This document shows, one piece after another, positions 54,906-62,904 of a stretch of 62,904 nucleotides of DNA. A program made the position numbers and the translations under genes. The stretch is from Undibacterium sp. (GTDB taxonomy: Bacteria; Pseudomonadota; Gammaproteobacteria; Burkholderiales; Burkholderiaceae_D). The stretch spans positions 1 to 62,904 of the forward strand of contig NZ_JAUSFI010000053.1 of the NCBI RefSeq assembly GCF_030651495.1, given 5' to 3'. The notes under the pieces were generated by a model that saw only the letters and a program-made list of their open reading frames with translations, made no database searches and had not been told where the DNA came from. Each line of letters starts with the position of its first letter. The first letter of the stretch is position 1.

Positions 54906-57203
54906 TCAGCAGCAATCGATATGCTCCCGCTCCTCCGCCACCGCCGCACGCAGTAGCTTTGCCGCCCGCACCATGTTTTCCAGCGCGGCGGCGGTCTCGG
55001 GCCAGTCGCGGGTTTTCAGGCCGCAATCGGGGTTGACCCAGAGCCGCTTATCCGGAATCACGCTGCGGGCTTTTTGCAATAGCCTTTGCATTTCACTGAC
55101 GCGCGGTACCCGTGGCGAGTGGATGTCATACACGCCGGGGCCGATGTCATTGGGATAGGCAAAGTCGCCAAAGCCATCGAGCAATTCCATATCCGACCTG
55201 GACGTTTCTATGGTGATGACGTCGGCATCCATGGCCGCGATCCAGGGCAGGATGTCGTTGAATTCTGCATAGCACATGTGGGTGTGGATTTGCGTATCGT
55301 CATTGACACCGGCCGAACTGAGCTTAAAGGCGCGCACGGCCCAGTCCAGATAGCTGGCCCAGTCTTTACGCTTGAGCGGCAAGCCTTCGCGGAAAGCGGG
55401 TTCGTCAATCTGTATCATGCCGATGCCGGCTTTTTCCAGGTCGGCCACTTCATCGCGCAGCGCCAGGGCGATTTGCAGGGCGGTCGTTGCACGCGGCTGG
55501 TCGTCGCGCACGAAGGCCCATTGCAGCATCGTGACGGGGCCAGTCAGCATACCCTTCATCGGTTTATCGGTCAGGCTTTGCGCATACTGGCTCCAGGCCA
55601 CCGTCATGGCTTCGGGCCGGTACACGTCGCCGTAAATGAATGGCGGCTTGACGCAGCGCGAGCCGTAGCTTTGCACCCAGCCATTGAGCGTAAAGCCGTA
55701 GCCCCAGAGCTGTTCGCCAAAATACTCGACCATGTCATTGCGCTCGGGCTCGCCATGCACCAGCACATCGATACCTAGCTGCTCTTGCCGCTCGACGACC
55801 AGGCGGATCTCGGCACGCATCGCGTCGAGGTAGGCCAGATGCCCGAACTGACCGCGCTTATAGGCGGCGCGCGCCTGCCGGATAGCCTTGGTTTGCGGGA
55901 ACGAGCCGATGCTGGTGGTCGGAAACAAGGGCAATTGAAAGCGCTGCTGTTGCTTGAGAATGCGTTCGGCAAAGACGCTATGGCGCTGGGCGTCTTGCTC
56001 GGCAATACTGGCCAGACGCTTTTTGACGGCCGGATTATGGATGCGGCTGGAGTTGCGCCGGCTTTGCACGGCCAGATCGGCCGCCTTAAATTGTTCTGCC
56101 ACGGCCGCGCCATTGCCGTTCAGCGCCTGCTTGAGCGCGACGATTTCAGCGAGTTTTTGGCTGGCGAAGGCGAGCCAGTTTTTGCTTTCCTGATCGAGAG
56201 CGGTTTCATTCGCCAGATCGACCGGGACATGCAGCAGCGAGCAGCTGGAGGCGATCCATAAGCGCGCGCCGAGTTGCTGATGGGCGCCTTGCAATTGCGC
56301 CAGCAAGGCGGATAAATCGGCACGCCAGATGTTGCGCCCATCGATCACCCCGGCCGACAAGATACGCTCTTGCGGCCAGTTTGCCAGCAAGCACTCGAGC
56401 TGCTGGGGTGCGCGCACCAAGTCCAGATGGACGGCGGCGACCGGCAAGCTGTGCAGCAAGGCGGCGCGATCTTGCACGGCTTCAAAATAAGTCGCGAGCA
56501 AGAGCTTAGGCGCTGACGTAGCGAGTGCGGTGTAAGCCGGCAAGAAAGCCTTGAGCCATTGTGCATCCAGATCCAGCGCCAGGATAGGTTCGTCGATTTG
56601 CAGCCACTCGACCCCGGCTTGCTGCAAGCGCGCCAGCACTTTTTGGTAGGCCGGCAGTAGTTTGTGCAGCAAATCGAGCGGATGCGCCAGGCCGTTTTTG
56701 ACCTTGCCCAGATACAGCAAGCTCAGCGGCCCGATCAGCGTGACTTTGGCGGCATGGCCGAGCGCCTGCGCTTCTGCCAGCTCATCAAACAGCCAATCCA
56801 CGCCACCGTCAAAACGGGTCTCGGCCGTCCACTCCGGCACCAGATAGTGGTAATTGGTGTCGAACCATTTGGTCATCTCCATCGCGTGATGCTGAGCGTT
56901 GCCGCGGGCGGCGACAAAGTAATCGGCCAGCGACAAATCCGCGCCAGAAAAACCGAAACGTGCCGGTAAAGCGCCGAACAAGGCCAGGGTAGTCAAGACC
57001 TGGTCGTACCAGGCAAAATCGCCGACGCTGACGTAATCCAAACCGGCCTGCTGCTGCAACGCCCAGTGGCGCGCGCGCAGATCGCTGCCGGTATCGCGCA
57101 AGGTGGATTCTGTTACTTCGCCATGCCAGTAGGCTTCTTGCGCGAATTTCAATTCGCGGTGCGCACCGATGCGCGGAAATCCCAAAATATGTGCTGATGT
57201 CAT
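54906..57203 (-). CDS. metE: Cobalamin-independent methionine synthase
   Basis: A 765-residue enzyme with both MetE barrels. The N-terminal barrel has [18 protein letters not shown]. The C-terminal barrel has [28 protein letters not shown] with the zinc ligands, and [11 protein letters not shown] with the last Cys. It methylates homocysteine with 5-methyl-tetrahydropteroyl-triglutamate. AGGAG precedes the ATG. The divergent metR gene is 99 bases away, which is the classical arrangement. Confidence 0.96.
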   Translation of the reverse strand: MTSAHILGFPRIGAHRELKFAQEAYWHGEVTESTLRDTGSDLRARHWALQQQAGLDYVSVGDFAWYDQVLTTLALFGALPARFGFSGADLSLADYFVAARGNAQHHAMEMTKWFDTNYHYLVPEWTAETRFDGGVDWLFDELAEAQALGHAAKVTLIGPLSLLYLGKVKNGLAHPLDLLHKLLPAYQKVLARLQQAGVEWLQIDEPILALDLDAQWLKAFLPAYTALATSAPKLLLATYFEAVQDRAALLHSLPVAAVHLDLVRAPQQLECLLANWPQERILSAGVIDGRNIWRADLSALLAQLQGAHQQLGARLWIASSCSLLHVPVDLANETALDQESKNWLAFASQKLAEIVALKQALNGNGAAVAEQFKAADLAVQSRRNSSRIHNPAVKKRLASIAEQDAQRHSVFAERILKQQQRFQLPLFPTTSIGSFPQTKAIRQARAAYKRGQFGHLAYLDAMRAEIRLVVERQEQLGIDVLVHGEPERNDMVEYFGEQLWGYGFTLNGWVQSYGSRCVKPPFIYGDVYRPEAMTVAWSQYAQSLTDKPMKGMLTGPVTMLQWAFVRDDQPRATTALQIALALRDEVADLEKAGIGMIQIDEPAFREGLPLKRKDWASYLDWAVRAFKLSSAGVNDDTQIHTHMCYAEFNDILPWIAAMDADVITIETSRSDMELLDGFGDFAYPNDIGPGVYDIHSPRVPRVSEMQRLLQKARSVIPDKRLWVNPDCGLKTRDWPETAAALENMVRAAKLLRAAVAEEREHIDCC

Positions 57204-57287
57204 GTTTTTTTACTCCTATCATCTTTAGTGTTGCCATGATCGGACAAACTCGACTATGATTCAAACGACATATTTTAAGAATTAACT

Positions 57288-57300
57288 TGAATTTTACTCA
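57288..57300. promoter_or_regulatory. Possible MetR-binding site between metE and metR
   Basis: TGAA-TTTTA-CTCA matches the MetR pattern TGAANNNNNTTCA with one change. It lies right before the metR start codon in the shared control region. Confidence 0.35.
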
Positions 57301-57302
57301 TA

Positions 57303-58223
57303 ATGCAATCCATCCTAGAACTGCGTCACTTAAAAACCCTGCATGCGCTGCGCGAAGCGGGCAATTTGCTGCGTGCGGCCGTCTTGCTCAACGTGACGCA
57401 ATCGGCCTTGTCGCATCAGATCAAGCTGCTGGAACAGCATCATGGGGTGCCGCTGTTTGAGCGCAAGAGCACGCCGATACGCTTTACCCCTGCCGGCGAG
57501 CGCTTGCTGCAATTGGCCGATAGCGTGTTGCCGCAGGTGGCCAATACCGAGCGCGATCTGGCACGGCTGGCGCAAGGCGTGGCGGGCCAATTGCGCATCG
57601 CGGTCGAGTGCCATACCTGTTTTGACTGGCTGATGCCGGCGATGGACCTGTTCCGCCAGCGCTGGCCCGAGGTGGAATTGGATATCGTCTCGGGCTTTCA
57701 GGCCGATCCGGTGGGTTTGCTGTACAGCCACAAGGCCGATGTGGCGATCGTCTCGGAGATGGATGCGGCAGAAACGGTGGCGTATCATCCGCTGTTTCGC
57801 TTTGAGATCGTGGCGCTGATCGCCAACGATCATGCGCTGGCCGCTAAAAATTATTTGGTGGCGGAAGATTTTGCCACCGATACGCTGATCACGTATCCGG
57901 TGCCGGACGATATGCTCGACATCGTGCGTCAGGTATTGCAACCGGCCGGCATCACCACCGCCCGCCGCACTACCGAGCTGACGGTCGCCATGCTGCAACT
58001 GGTCGCCAGCAAGCGCGGCATCGCCACCCTGCCGGTATGGGCCGCGCAAAACTATGTGAACAGAGACTATGTATTGCCGAAACGGATTACCGCCGCCGGC
58101 TTGACCGGCAGGCTGTATGCGGCCTGCCTGCCCGCATTGTCAGATAAAGCCTACCTGAGCGACTTTGTGGCCACCATACGCGAGAGCAGCTATCTGAACT
58201 TGCAGAGTATTGAGCTGATTTAG
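57303..58223 (+). CDS. metR: LysR-type regulator of methionine genes
   Basis: A 306-residue LysR protein. The N-terminal HTH region has LKTLHALREAGNLLRAAVLL and VTQSALSHQIKLLEQHHG. The rest is a substrate-binding-like effector domain (HTCFDWLMPAMDLFRQRWP). MetR activates metE with homocysteine as signal. Its place, divergent from metE, supports the name. Confidence 0.92.
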   Translation: MQSILELRHLKTLHALREAGNLLRAAVLLNVTQSALSHQIKLLEQHHGVPLFERKSTPIRFTPAGERLLQLADSVLPQVANTERDLARLAQGVAGQLRIAVECHTCFDWLMPAMDLFRQRWPEVELDIVSGFQADPVGLLYSHKADVAIVSEMDAAETVAYHPLFRFEIVALIANDHALAAKNYLVAEDFATDTLITYPVPDDMLDIVRQVLQPAGITTARRTTELTVAMLQLVASKRGIATLPVWAAQNYVNRDYVLPKRITAAGLTGRLYAACLPALSDKAYLSDFVATIRESSYLNLQSIELI

Positions 58224-58262
58224 CCAATGCATTACTCTGCGCATTACTCTGCAAACCAGGGC

Positions 58263-58757
58263 TTACACCAGCGGCTGGCGCGCTACCAACACGCCATCGA
58301 TGTCGGCATAAATCCAGTCGCCGGGCTTGATCGCAATTCCGGCAATGGCAATCCGCACGCCCTGCTCGCCGCCGCCTTTTTTAACGCTGCGCAGCGGCAT
58401 CGCGGCCAAGGCACGCACGCCGATATTGCAGGTATTAATTTCATCCACATCGCGGATACAGCCATGCACCACGATGCCGGCCCAGCCGTTTTTCTCGGCC
58501 AGTACCGCCAGATTGCCGCCGACCAGCGCACAACGGAAGCTGCCGCCCCCGTCGATCACCAGCACATGGCCGTTACCGGGCGTCTCCAGCACGGTGCGGA
58601 CCATGCCATTATCCTCAAACAGCTTGAGCGTGGTGGCCGGACCGGCAAAGCTGATGTGCCGGCCAAAGCGCATAAAAATCGGCGGCATCACAGACAAGAC
58701 GCCAGAGGCCAGCTTATCTTCGTTGGCGTCGCACAGATCGCAGGTAGAAAAAGTCAT
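58263..58757 (-). CDS. rraA: RraA family protein
   Basis: A 164-residue RraA-like protein. [11 protein letters not shown] is the N-terminus; [34 protein letters not shown] and [14 protein letters not shown] are family motifs with the Arg and Asp of the metal site. RraA controls RNase E in E. coli; closely related proteins are 4-hydroxy-4-methyl-2-oxoglutarate aldolases. Either role is possible. AAGGAG precedes the ATG. Confidence 0.88.
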   Translation of the reverse strand: MTFSTCDLCDANEDKLASGVLSVMPPIFMRFGRHISFAGPATTLKLFEDNGMVRTVLETPGNGHVLVIDGGGSFRCALVGGNLAVLAEKNGWAGIVVHGCIRDVDEINTCNIGVRALAAMPLRSVKKGGGEQGVRIAIAGIAIKPGDWIYADIDGVLVARQPLV

Positions 58758-58786
58758 GAGAACTCCTTGAAAAAAGAAAAATGCAT

Positions 58787-58866
58787 ATACTCCCCCTAAA
58801 ATATAATAAAACCTATGCCTTAGCGCATACAGTTATTGCGCATTCAAAATATACTAGGGGGTGTAT
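58787..58866. repeat. Long-range inverted repeat upstream of rraA
   Basis: ATACTCCCCCTA (58787-58798) and TAGGGGGTGTAT (58855-58866) are inverted, 11 of 12 matching, with 56 bases between. They lie in the gap between the MFS gene and rraA. They may be paired operator sites or the ends of a tiny element. Confidence 0.5.
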
Positions 58867-58919
58867 CTAGTCGTTAGCGCTAAAGATCGCTTCTGCAGCG
58901 CTATTTTACGCACTTATCC

Positions 58920-60155
58920 TCACGCCACCAATGCCCGCGCACGGGTATTGAAACCGACATTCACCGCCGTCATGATGGCCAGCATCTGGAACAGGCCGAT
59001 GCAGACAAAAATCCAGGCCGGGTGATGCGCATCCATGACTGCACCAAACAGCAAAGTCGCAAAGGCCAGACCAATATCCAAACCGGAATACACCACGCCA
59101 TACACCCGCCCCGTGGCGTTTTTTGGCGCGGCGGCACGGATCAGCAAATCGCGCGATGGCCCCGCCACCCCCGAGCCAAAACCGATCGCCGCCATCAGCA
59201 CCAGCGCCAGCGCGGCACTGACCCAGCCAGTCGCCAGCAACAAGGCCAGACTACCGGCAACGGAGAAAGCGATGGTAATGGTACGGTCATGCTGGCTAGT
59301 TTTGGCCGCGATAAAGCCGCCCCATAACATGCCCGCCGCCGACGCCAGCATGTAAGCGGTGTACGCCGTCGTGGCCCAGGCCAGTGACATGCCATACAAA
59401 TCACGCAGGCCGGCCGCAGAAAAACTCTGTATCCCGCCCAGCGCCATCGCCGTCATAAAAAAGAACCCGAAGCACATCCAGACCGCCGGCAAACGCATAA
59501 AAGCAAAGGTGCTGTCCGCCGGGGCAACAGCAGCGGCCGTGCCTGGCGCCACCGTAGGCACAACATCTGCTGTATGCAAGGCATCGCGATACACCAGCAA
59601 CAGCGCCAGCACCATCAAGGGCAAGCCAGCGGCTGCCAGCAAGGCGGTGCGCCAGTCAAACAAGCCGGCCAGCGTCACCAAAAACACCGGCGCGGCGGCC
59701 CAGCCCAGATTGCCGCTGATGCCGTGCACCGAAAATGCATAACCCAGCCGCGCCGGTGAAACCCGCTTGTTGAGCAAGGTGAAATCGGAAGGATGAAACA
59801 CGCTATTACCCAGCCCTGCCAGCATAGAGCCGGCCAGCAGCATGCTGTAATTTTGCGCACCGGACAAGACCAGCGCCGCCACCGCCAGACAGCTGATGCC
59901 AAACAATAACACCGCACGCGCGCCAAACTTATCCACCACAAAACCGGCTAAAGCCTGGCCGATGCCAGAGACGATAAAAAACACGCTCATCAAGAAACCC
60001 AGCTCGGCATACGACAGTTGAAAAGCCTCCTTTAGCCAAGGAAAAAGTGGCGCCAGTATCATGTGAAAAAAATGCGAAATCCCATGGGCGATACCGACCA
60101 GCGTGATCACTAAGGCATCCTGTTTTAACTCTGTGCTTGCTACCTGGCTAGTCAT
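58920..60155 (-). CDS. Major facilitator superfamily transporter
   Basis: A 411-residue protein with twelve membrane helices. GFVVDKFGARAVLLFG is the loop 2-3 motif of the family, and SVHGISGNLGWAAAP is the motif-C-like helix seen in drug exporters. It resembles fosmidomycin-resistance-like and related transporters. The substrate is unknown. The divergent AraC gene with a 14-bp inverted repeat between them is the likely control. Confidence 0.85.
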   Translation of the reverse strand: MTSQVASTELKQDALVITLVGIAHGISHFFHMILAPLFPWLKEAFQLSYAELGFLMSVFFIVSGIGQALAGFVVDKFGARAVLLFGISCLAVAALVLSGAQNYSMLLAGSMLAGLGNSVFHPSDFTLLNKRVSPARLGYAFSVHGISGNLGWAAAPVFLVTLAGLFDWRTALLAAAGLPLMVLALLLVYRDALHTADVVPTVAPGTAAAVAPADSTFAFMRLPAVWMCFGFFFMTAMALGGIQSFSAAGLRDLYGMSLAWATTAYTAYMLASAAGMLWGGFIAAKTSQHDRTITIAFSVAGSLALLLATGWVSAALALVLMAAIGFGSGVAGPSRDLLIRAAAPKNATGRVYGVVYSGLDIGLAFATLLFGAVMDAHHPAWIFVCIGLFQMLAIMTAVNVGFNTRARALVA

Positions 60156-60182
60156 CGCATACTCGTTTGGTTAAAAGAAGTA

Positions 60183-60282
60183 GGACTTACGCAAAACCGC
60201 CCCAGCGTCGTTGCACTCGCCTTGCCGTACTAAAGTACTGTCTTCGGCGGTACGCCTAGCTGGAACAATTTTGCGTAAGTCC
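60183..60282. repeat. 100-bp element with 14-bp perfect terminal inverted repeats
   Basis: GGACTTACGCAAAA at 60183-60196 is inverted at 60269-60282. The centre has GTACTAAAGTAC and a GC-rich imperfect stem. This size and structure fit a small MITE or a dispersed hairpin element. No coding frame lies inside. Confidence 0.75.
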
Positions 60283-60316
60283 CAAGAAGATCAAAGTGTA
60301 AGCAAAATAATAGCGT

Positions 60317-60355
60317 CTGTTTTAAGATAAAATGCCATAAATTATCTTAAAACAG
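60317..60355. promoter_or_regulatory. 14-bp perfect inverted repeat, probable operator
   Basis: CTGTTTTAAGATAA (60317-60330) and TTATCTTAAAACAG (60342-60355) are separated by 11 bases. It lies 20 bases before the AraC start codon and in the shared region with the divergent MFS gene. It is the best candidate for the regulator's binding site. Confidence 0.7.
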
Positions 60356-60375
60356 CCATTTCCATCACACAACCC

Positions 60376-61182
60376 ATGTGCGCACTAGCGATCACCCATA
60401 CCGGCAAGGCTCCCGCCAGGCTATTTCCCACAACAGATCGCCCGGTGCGCGTGGTCGCACGCGATCTGGCCGCGGATGAACTCTTGCGCGCGCACCAGCA
60501 CCCCTGGGCACAGGTCACCTATGCGCTCGACGGGGTGATGCAAGTCTTTGCCAATCAGCAAACCTGGTTTGTGCCACCGATGCGCGCCATCTGGATACCT
60601 GCCAGCGTAGAGCACGAAGTACGCACGCTGGAAAAGGCGCGACTACGCGTGATTTATGTGGCGCAACATGTCGCGCCGATTTCAGGGCAGGCCTGCGTGG
60701 TACTGGAGGTGTCTGGCTTAATGCGCGAACTGGTGCTGGCGCTGACCGCGCTGGATCAGCCCGGCACACGAGAAGATCATTTGGTTGCGACCTTATTAGA
60801 TGAACTATCGAACGCCGAAAATCTGCCGATGAGTGTCGCCATGCCACGCGACAAACGTCTCAAAATGCTGTGTGAAACCTTGCTCGGCGATCCCGCCTCG
60901 AATCTGACACTACACGACTTTGCCCAGCAAGTCGGCGCTTCTGAACGGACCTTAGCACGGCTATGTGAGCAAGAACTGGGCATGAGTTTTGGTATGTGGC
61001 GCCAGCAAATGCGCCTGGCACGCGCCGCGCCGCTGATCGCCAGCGGCCTGCCCCTCTCTGCAGTGGCGGCAGAATTAGGTTACGCCAGCCAATCGGCATT
61101 TTCCGCCATGTTTAAAAAAACCTTTGGCAAATCGCCCTCGGTCTTTTTTAAACGGGCAGGCCTGGACCGGCCGCAATGGTAA
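60376..61182 (+). CDS. AraC-family regulator with cupin domain
   Basis: A 268-residue regulator. The N-terminal cupin has LRAHQHPWAQVTYALDGVMQ and WIPASVEHEVRT. The C-terminal half has two HTH motifs (TLHDFAQQVGASERTLARL and PLSAVAAELGYASQSAFSAM). It probably controls the divergent MFS transporter. ATG 60376 lacks a clear ribosome site. Confidence 0.88.
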   Translation: MCALAITHTGKAPARLFPTTDRPVRVVARDLAADELLRAHQHPWAQVTYALDGVMQVFANQQTWFVPPMRAIWIPASVEHEVRTLEKARLRVIYVAQHVAPISGQACVVLEVSGLMRELVLALTALDQPGTREDHLVATLLDELSNAENLPMSVAMPRDKRLKMLCETLLGDPASNLTLHDFAQQVGASERTLARLCEQELGMSFGMWRQQMRLARAAPLIASGLPLSAVAAELGYASQSAFSAMFKKTFGKSPSVFFKRAGLDRPQW

Positions 61183-61396
61183 CGGCGCCAATCTCATTGG
61201 CTGGCTATTCTTGCCAAATATTGCCGTAAACTACCGGCGGGTATGATTCGTCGATTGATGCCGGCGTTAAGACATTCATAATTTCCTGATCGCGCTCTCC
61301 AATAAAAGACGCGAAAAAGACGCGACAAACAGAAGGCCGCCGCTTGGTCCATAATTGACGCAGAAATCGACAAATCGACAATATGGAGGACGCCCG

Positions 61397-62125
61397 ATGC
61401 GCTACGAACTTTACTACTGGCCCGACATCCAGGGTCGCGGAGAATTCATACGTTTAGCTCTTGAGCAAGCCGGCGCCAATTACCTCGATGTCGCCCGACT
61501 CCCGGCGCAGGATGGCATGGGCATGCCGGCCATGATGGATCTATTGCAAAACAGCGCAGTGCCGGCCCCGCCATTTGCGCCCCCCTTTTTGAAGGCAGGA
61601 AAACTGTTGATAGCGCAGACTGCCAACATCTTGTTCTTTCTGGGGCCACGGCTCAACTTGGTGCCCGAAGACGACGCCAGCCGGCTATGGGCAAATCAAC
61701 TACAGCTAACGATTGCCGATCTGGTGACCGAGGTACATGATACCCATCACCCCATTGCTGGCAGCCTGTATTACAAGGATCAAAAAGCGGAGGCCATGCG
61801 CCGCGCAAGGTTTTTTATCGCTGAACGGATACCAAAATTCCTCAACTATTTTGAACATTTGCCCGTGCCTAAAGCAAAAGATGCCCCCTATCTGATCGGC
61901 GATGCGCTGAGCTACGTTGACCTATCCATGTTTCAGATTATCGCAGGATTGCGCTATGCGTTCCCGCAGGCGATGCGACACCAGGAACCGGAATATCCGC
62001 GGCTACTGGCCTTGCATGCGCTGGTCGCGTCCGATCCCCGTATTGCGACGTACCTCGTCTCGCCAAGGCGCTTGCCGTTCAATAAAAAAGGTATTTTCCG
62101 CCACTATGCCGAGCTTGATGCATAG
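61397..62125 (+). CDS. Glutathione S-transferase family protein
   Basis: About 242 residues. The N-terminal thioredoxin-like domain begins MRYELYYWPDIQGRGEFIRL, with a Tyr at the GSH-site position. The C-terminal helical domain has YLIGDALSYVDLSMFQII. The sequence looks like a sigma/Ure2-type GST. GGAGG before ATG 61397 sets the start. The next genes are on the other strand. Confidence 0.85.
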   Translation: MRYELYYWPDIQGRGEFIRLALEQAGANYLDVARLPAQDGMGMPAMMDLLQNSAVPAPPFAPPFLKAGKLLIAQTANILFFLGPRLNLVPEDDASRLWANQLQLTIADLVTEVHDTHHPIAGSLYYKDQKAEAMRRARFFIAERIPKFLNYFEHLPVPKAKDAPYLIGDALSYVDLSMFQIIAGLRYAFPQAMRHQEPEYPRLLALHALVASDPRIATYLVSPRRLPFNKKGIFRHYAELDA

Positions 62126-62268
62126 ACCCCATCACACCGGAAACGTTATTGCGGTGTGATGCATGGTTCGGCCGCTGAAGCATCGACAAAAAACCTGACA
62201 ATTGACCTCAGTCGATTTATCCCACGATATGCCGCACGCCCAAATAGAGACGGCGGCCAAGGCAGCCA

Positions 62269-62652
62269 TCAGGGCGCGATACCGCGCTTGATGGCACGCG
62301 CAATCGGCTGCGGCAGATTGGCCAGCGATTGCAGCAAATGCGGCAACACGCGCAATTTCAACCCGGTCAGGCTCGGTGGCACAATCGCCTCGATCAGGTG
62401 CGGGCCAGGCGTGCGCAATGCGTGTTCGAAGGCCGCCAGAAACTCTTCGGTAGTCGTGGCGCGTTTGGAGGCCACCCCCATGCCTTCACCCAGGTGCACA
62501 AAATCAATCGGCGGCGTACGCAGGTCGAGCTGGGCCTTCGCCTTGTCACCCGCACCAATGGCACCCACGCGCTGCAACTCGACGTTGAGAATCGCGTAGG
62601 ACCGGTTGTTGAAAATGATATTGATGACGTCAAGCTTCTCGCGCGCCTGCGG
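62269..62652 (-). pseudogene. C-terminal part of a thiamine-diphosphate enzyme (acetolactate synthase-like), 5' end lost
   Basis: The frame reads QAREKLDVINIIFNNRSYAI then ELQRVGAIGAGDKAKAQ and ends at 62269. This is the TPP-binding C-domain of the acetolactate-synthase/benzoylformate-decarboxylase family, including the NN..YAI part of the TPP motif. Upstream of about 62652 the homology stops abruptly and VWA-protein sequence begins in another frame. The first three quarters of the enzyme are missing. Confidence 0.8.
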
Positions 62653-62904
62653 TGTCCATGGCCAGCATGATGGCGTCCAGCCGCGAGGGCAGCATGATGA
62701 TCGCCTGCGGTCGCGCCACCGCGACGATCATGCTGATGATGCCCGCGAGCATCAGCATTGCCGGCAGATGGCGCCGCAGCCTGGCTCTGAGGCCAGGCCC
62801 GCCCGACGAACCCGCTGCGATGTCCGGCTCGACCGCATTCGTTGCGGCGAGGCTGGCATAGCGCTGCGCCGACTCGCTGCGGCGCGACAGCAGGCGCAGG
62901 TAGA
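62630..62904 (-). pseudogene. N-terminal part of a VWA-domain (BatA-like) membrane protein, cut at a junction
   Basis: The frame enters from the right edge. It has RRHLPAMLMLAGIISMIVAV as membrane helix, then ARPQAIIMLPSRLDAIMLAM, then DTAGA. Family members continue D.SGSM (the MIDAS metal motif); here the sequence changes at the D-T residues to the TPP-enzyme tail and stops at TGA 62630-62632. Only the end of the first membrane part of the protein is left. Confidence 0.8.

Noticed and set aside
55086..55778. 230-residue open frame on the plus strand
   Set aside because: Antisense to metE.
57330..58049. 239-residue open frame on the minus strand
   Set aside because: Antisense to metR.
62652..62861. 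Plus-strand frame at the right end
   Set aside because: Antisense to the VWA-protein fragment, whose reading is clear.

Overview
The window looks like a chromosomal segment of a beta-proteobacterium, most likely order Burkholderiales and possibly family Oxalobacteraceae. This is inferred from the mix of an AlkB-type alkane hydroxylase, divergent metE/metR, a MetZ-type sulfhydrylase, DUF455 and DUF445 proteins, a PagL-like deacylase and the general gene content. No rRNA or tRNA gene was seen, so the taxonomy stays provisional.

Positions 1-24950 form one large surface-polysaccharide locus. On the minus strand lie a WecA-type initiating sugar-phosphate transferase, a large SLBB-domain export protein and a Wzz-type chain-length protein. 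A dead 1.2-kb IS3-family element (5186-6385) separates them from a long plus-strand run of 15 genes (6516-24418). That run holds a complete set of pseudaminic-acid genes (pseB, pseC, pseH-like, an SpsF-type CMP transferase, a pseG-GNAT fusion, pseI). It also holds an aldo/keto reductase, a class III aminotransferase, a FemAB-like protein, two glycosyltransferases, three O-acyltransferases, a PhyH-type dioxygenase, a Wzy-like polymerase and a Wzx-like flippase. A second, truncated copy of the same IS3-family element lies in opposite orientation at the far end (about 24645-24925). The Wzy and acyltransferase-3 genes are visibly AT-rich, as expected for transferred surface-antigen DNA. The cluster can be read as: UDP-GlcNAc converted to CMP-pseudaminic-acid-like sugar, assembly on a polyprenyl carrier, Wzx flipping, Wzy polymerisation under Wzz control, and export through the SLBB protein. 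A UppS-type prenyl transferase, coupled to an outer-membrane protein gene, follows at once.

Positions 24950-48337 are mostly ordinary chromosome genes: uppS, rmuC, a truncated haemoglobin, an orphan FtsX-type permease, metZ, an alpha/beta hydrolase, an acyl-CoA synthetase, a FlgT-like exported protein, DUF455, a gamma carbonic anhydrase, hslO, a compact alkane-oxidation module (alkB overlapping a rubredoxin gene, with a divergent AraC regulator and 27-bp repeats between them), a TonB-dependent siderophore receptor with a Fur-like site, DUF445, a maltose-acetyltransferase-like gene and a DEAD-box helicase.

Positions 48338-51180 are an accessory island. It has a higBA-type toxin-antitoxin pair whose toxin carries a frameshift, two ~310-bp direct repeats, a recognisable integron attC site, a cassette-like exported-protein gene, a truncated GyrI-like cassette and a small membrane protein. 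It reads as a small cluster of gene cassettes with no integrase in view. Long hairpin repeats of one family occur four times between 42 and 54 kb.

Positions 51160-62904 return to chromosome genes: an OmpR/EnvZ-type two-component system with a Spy/CpxP-like protein, a PagL-like protein, metE/metR, an RraA-like protein, an MFS transporter with divergent AraC regulator, and a glutathione S-transferase. The right end is a junction where the 5' part of a VWA-domain protein gene is joined out of frame to the 3' part of a thiamine-diphosphate enzyme gene, which means either a deletion or a mis-assembly.
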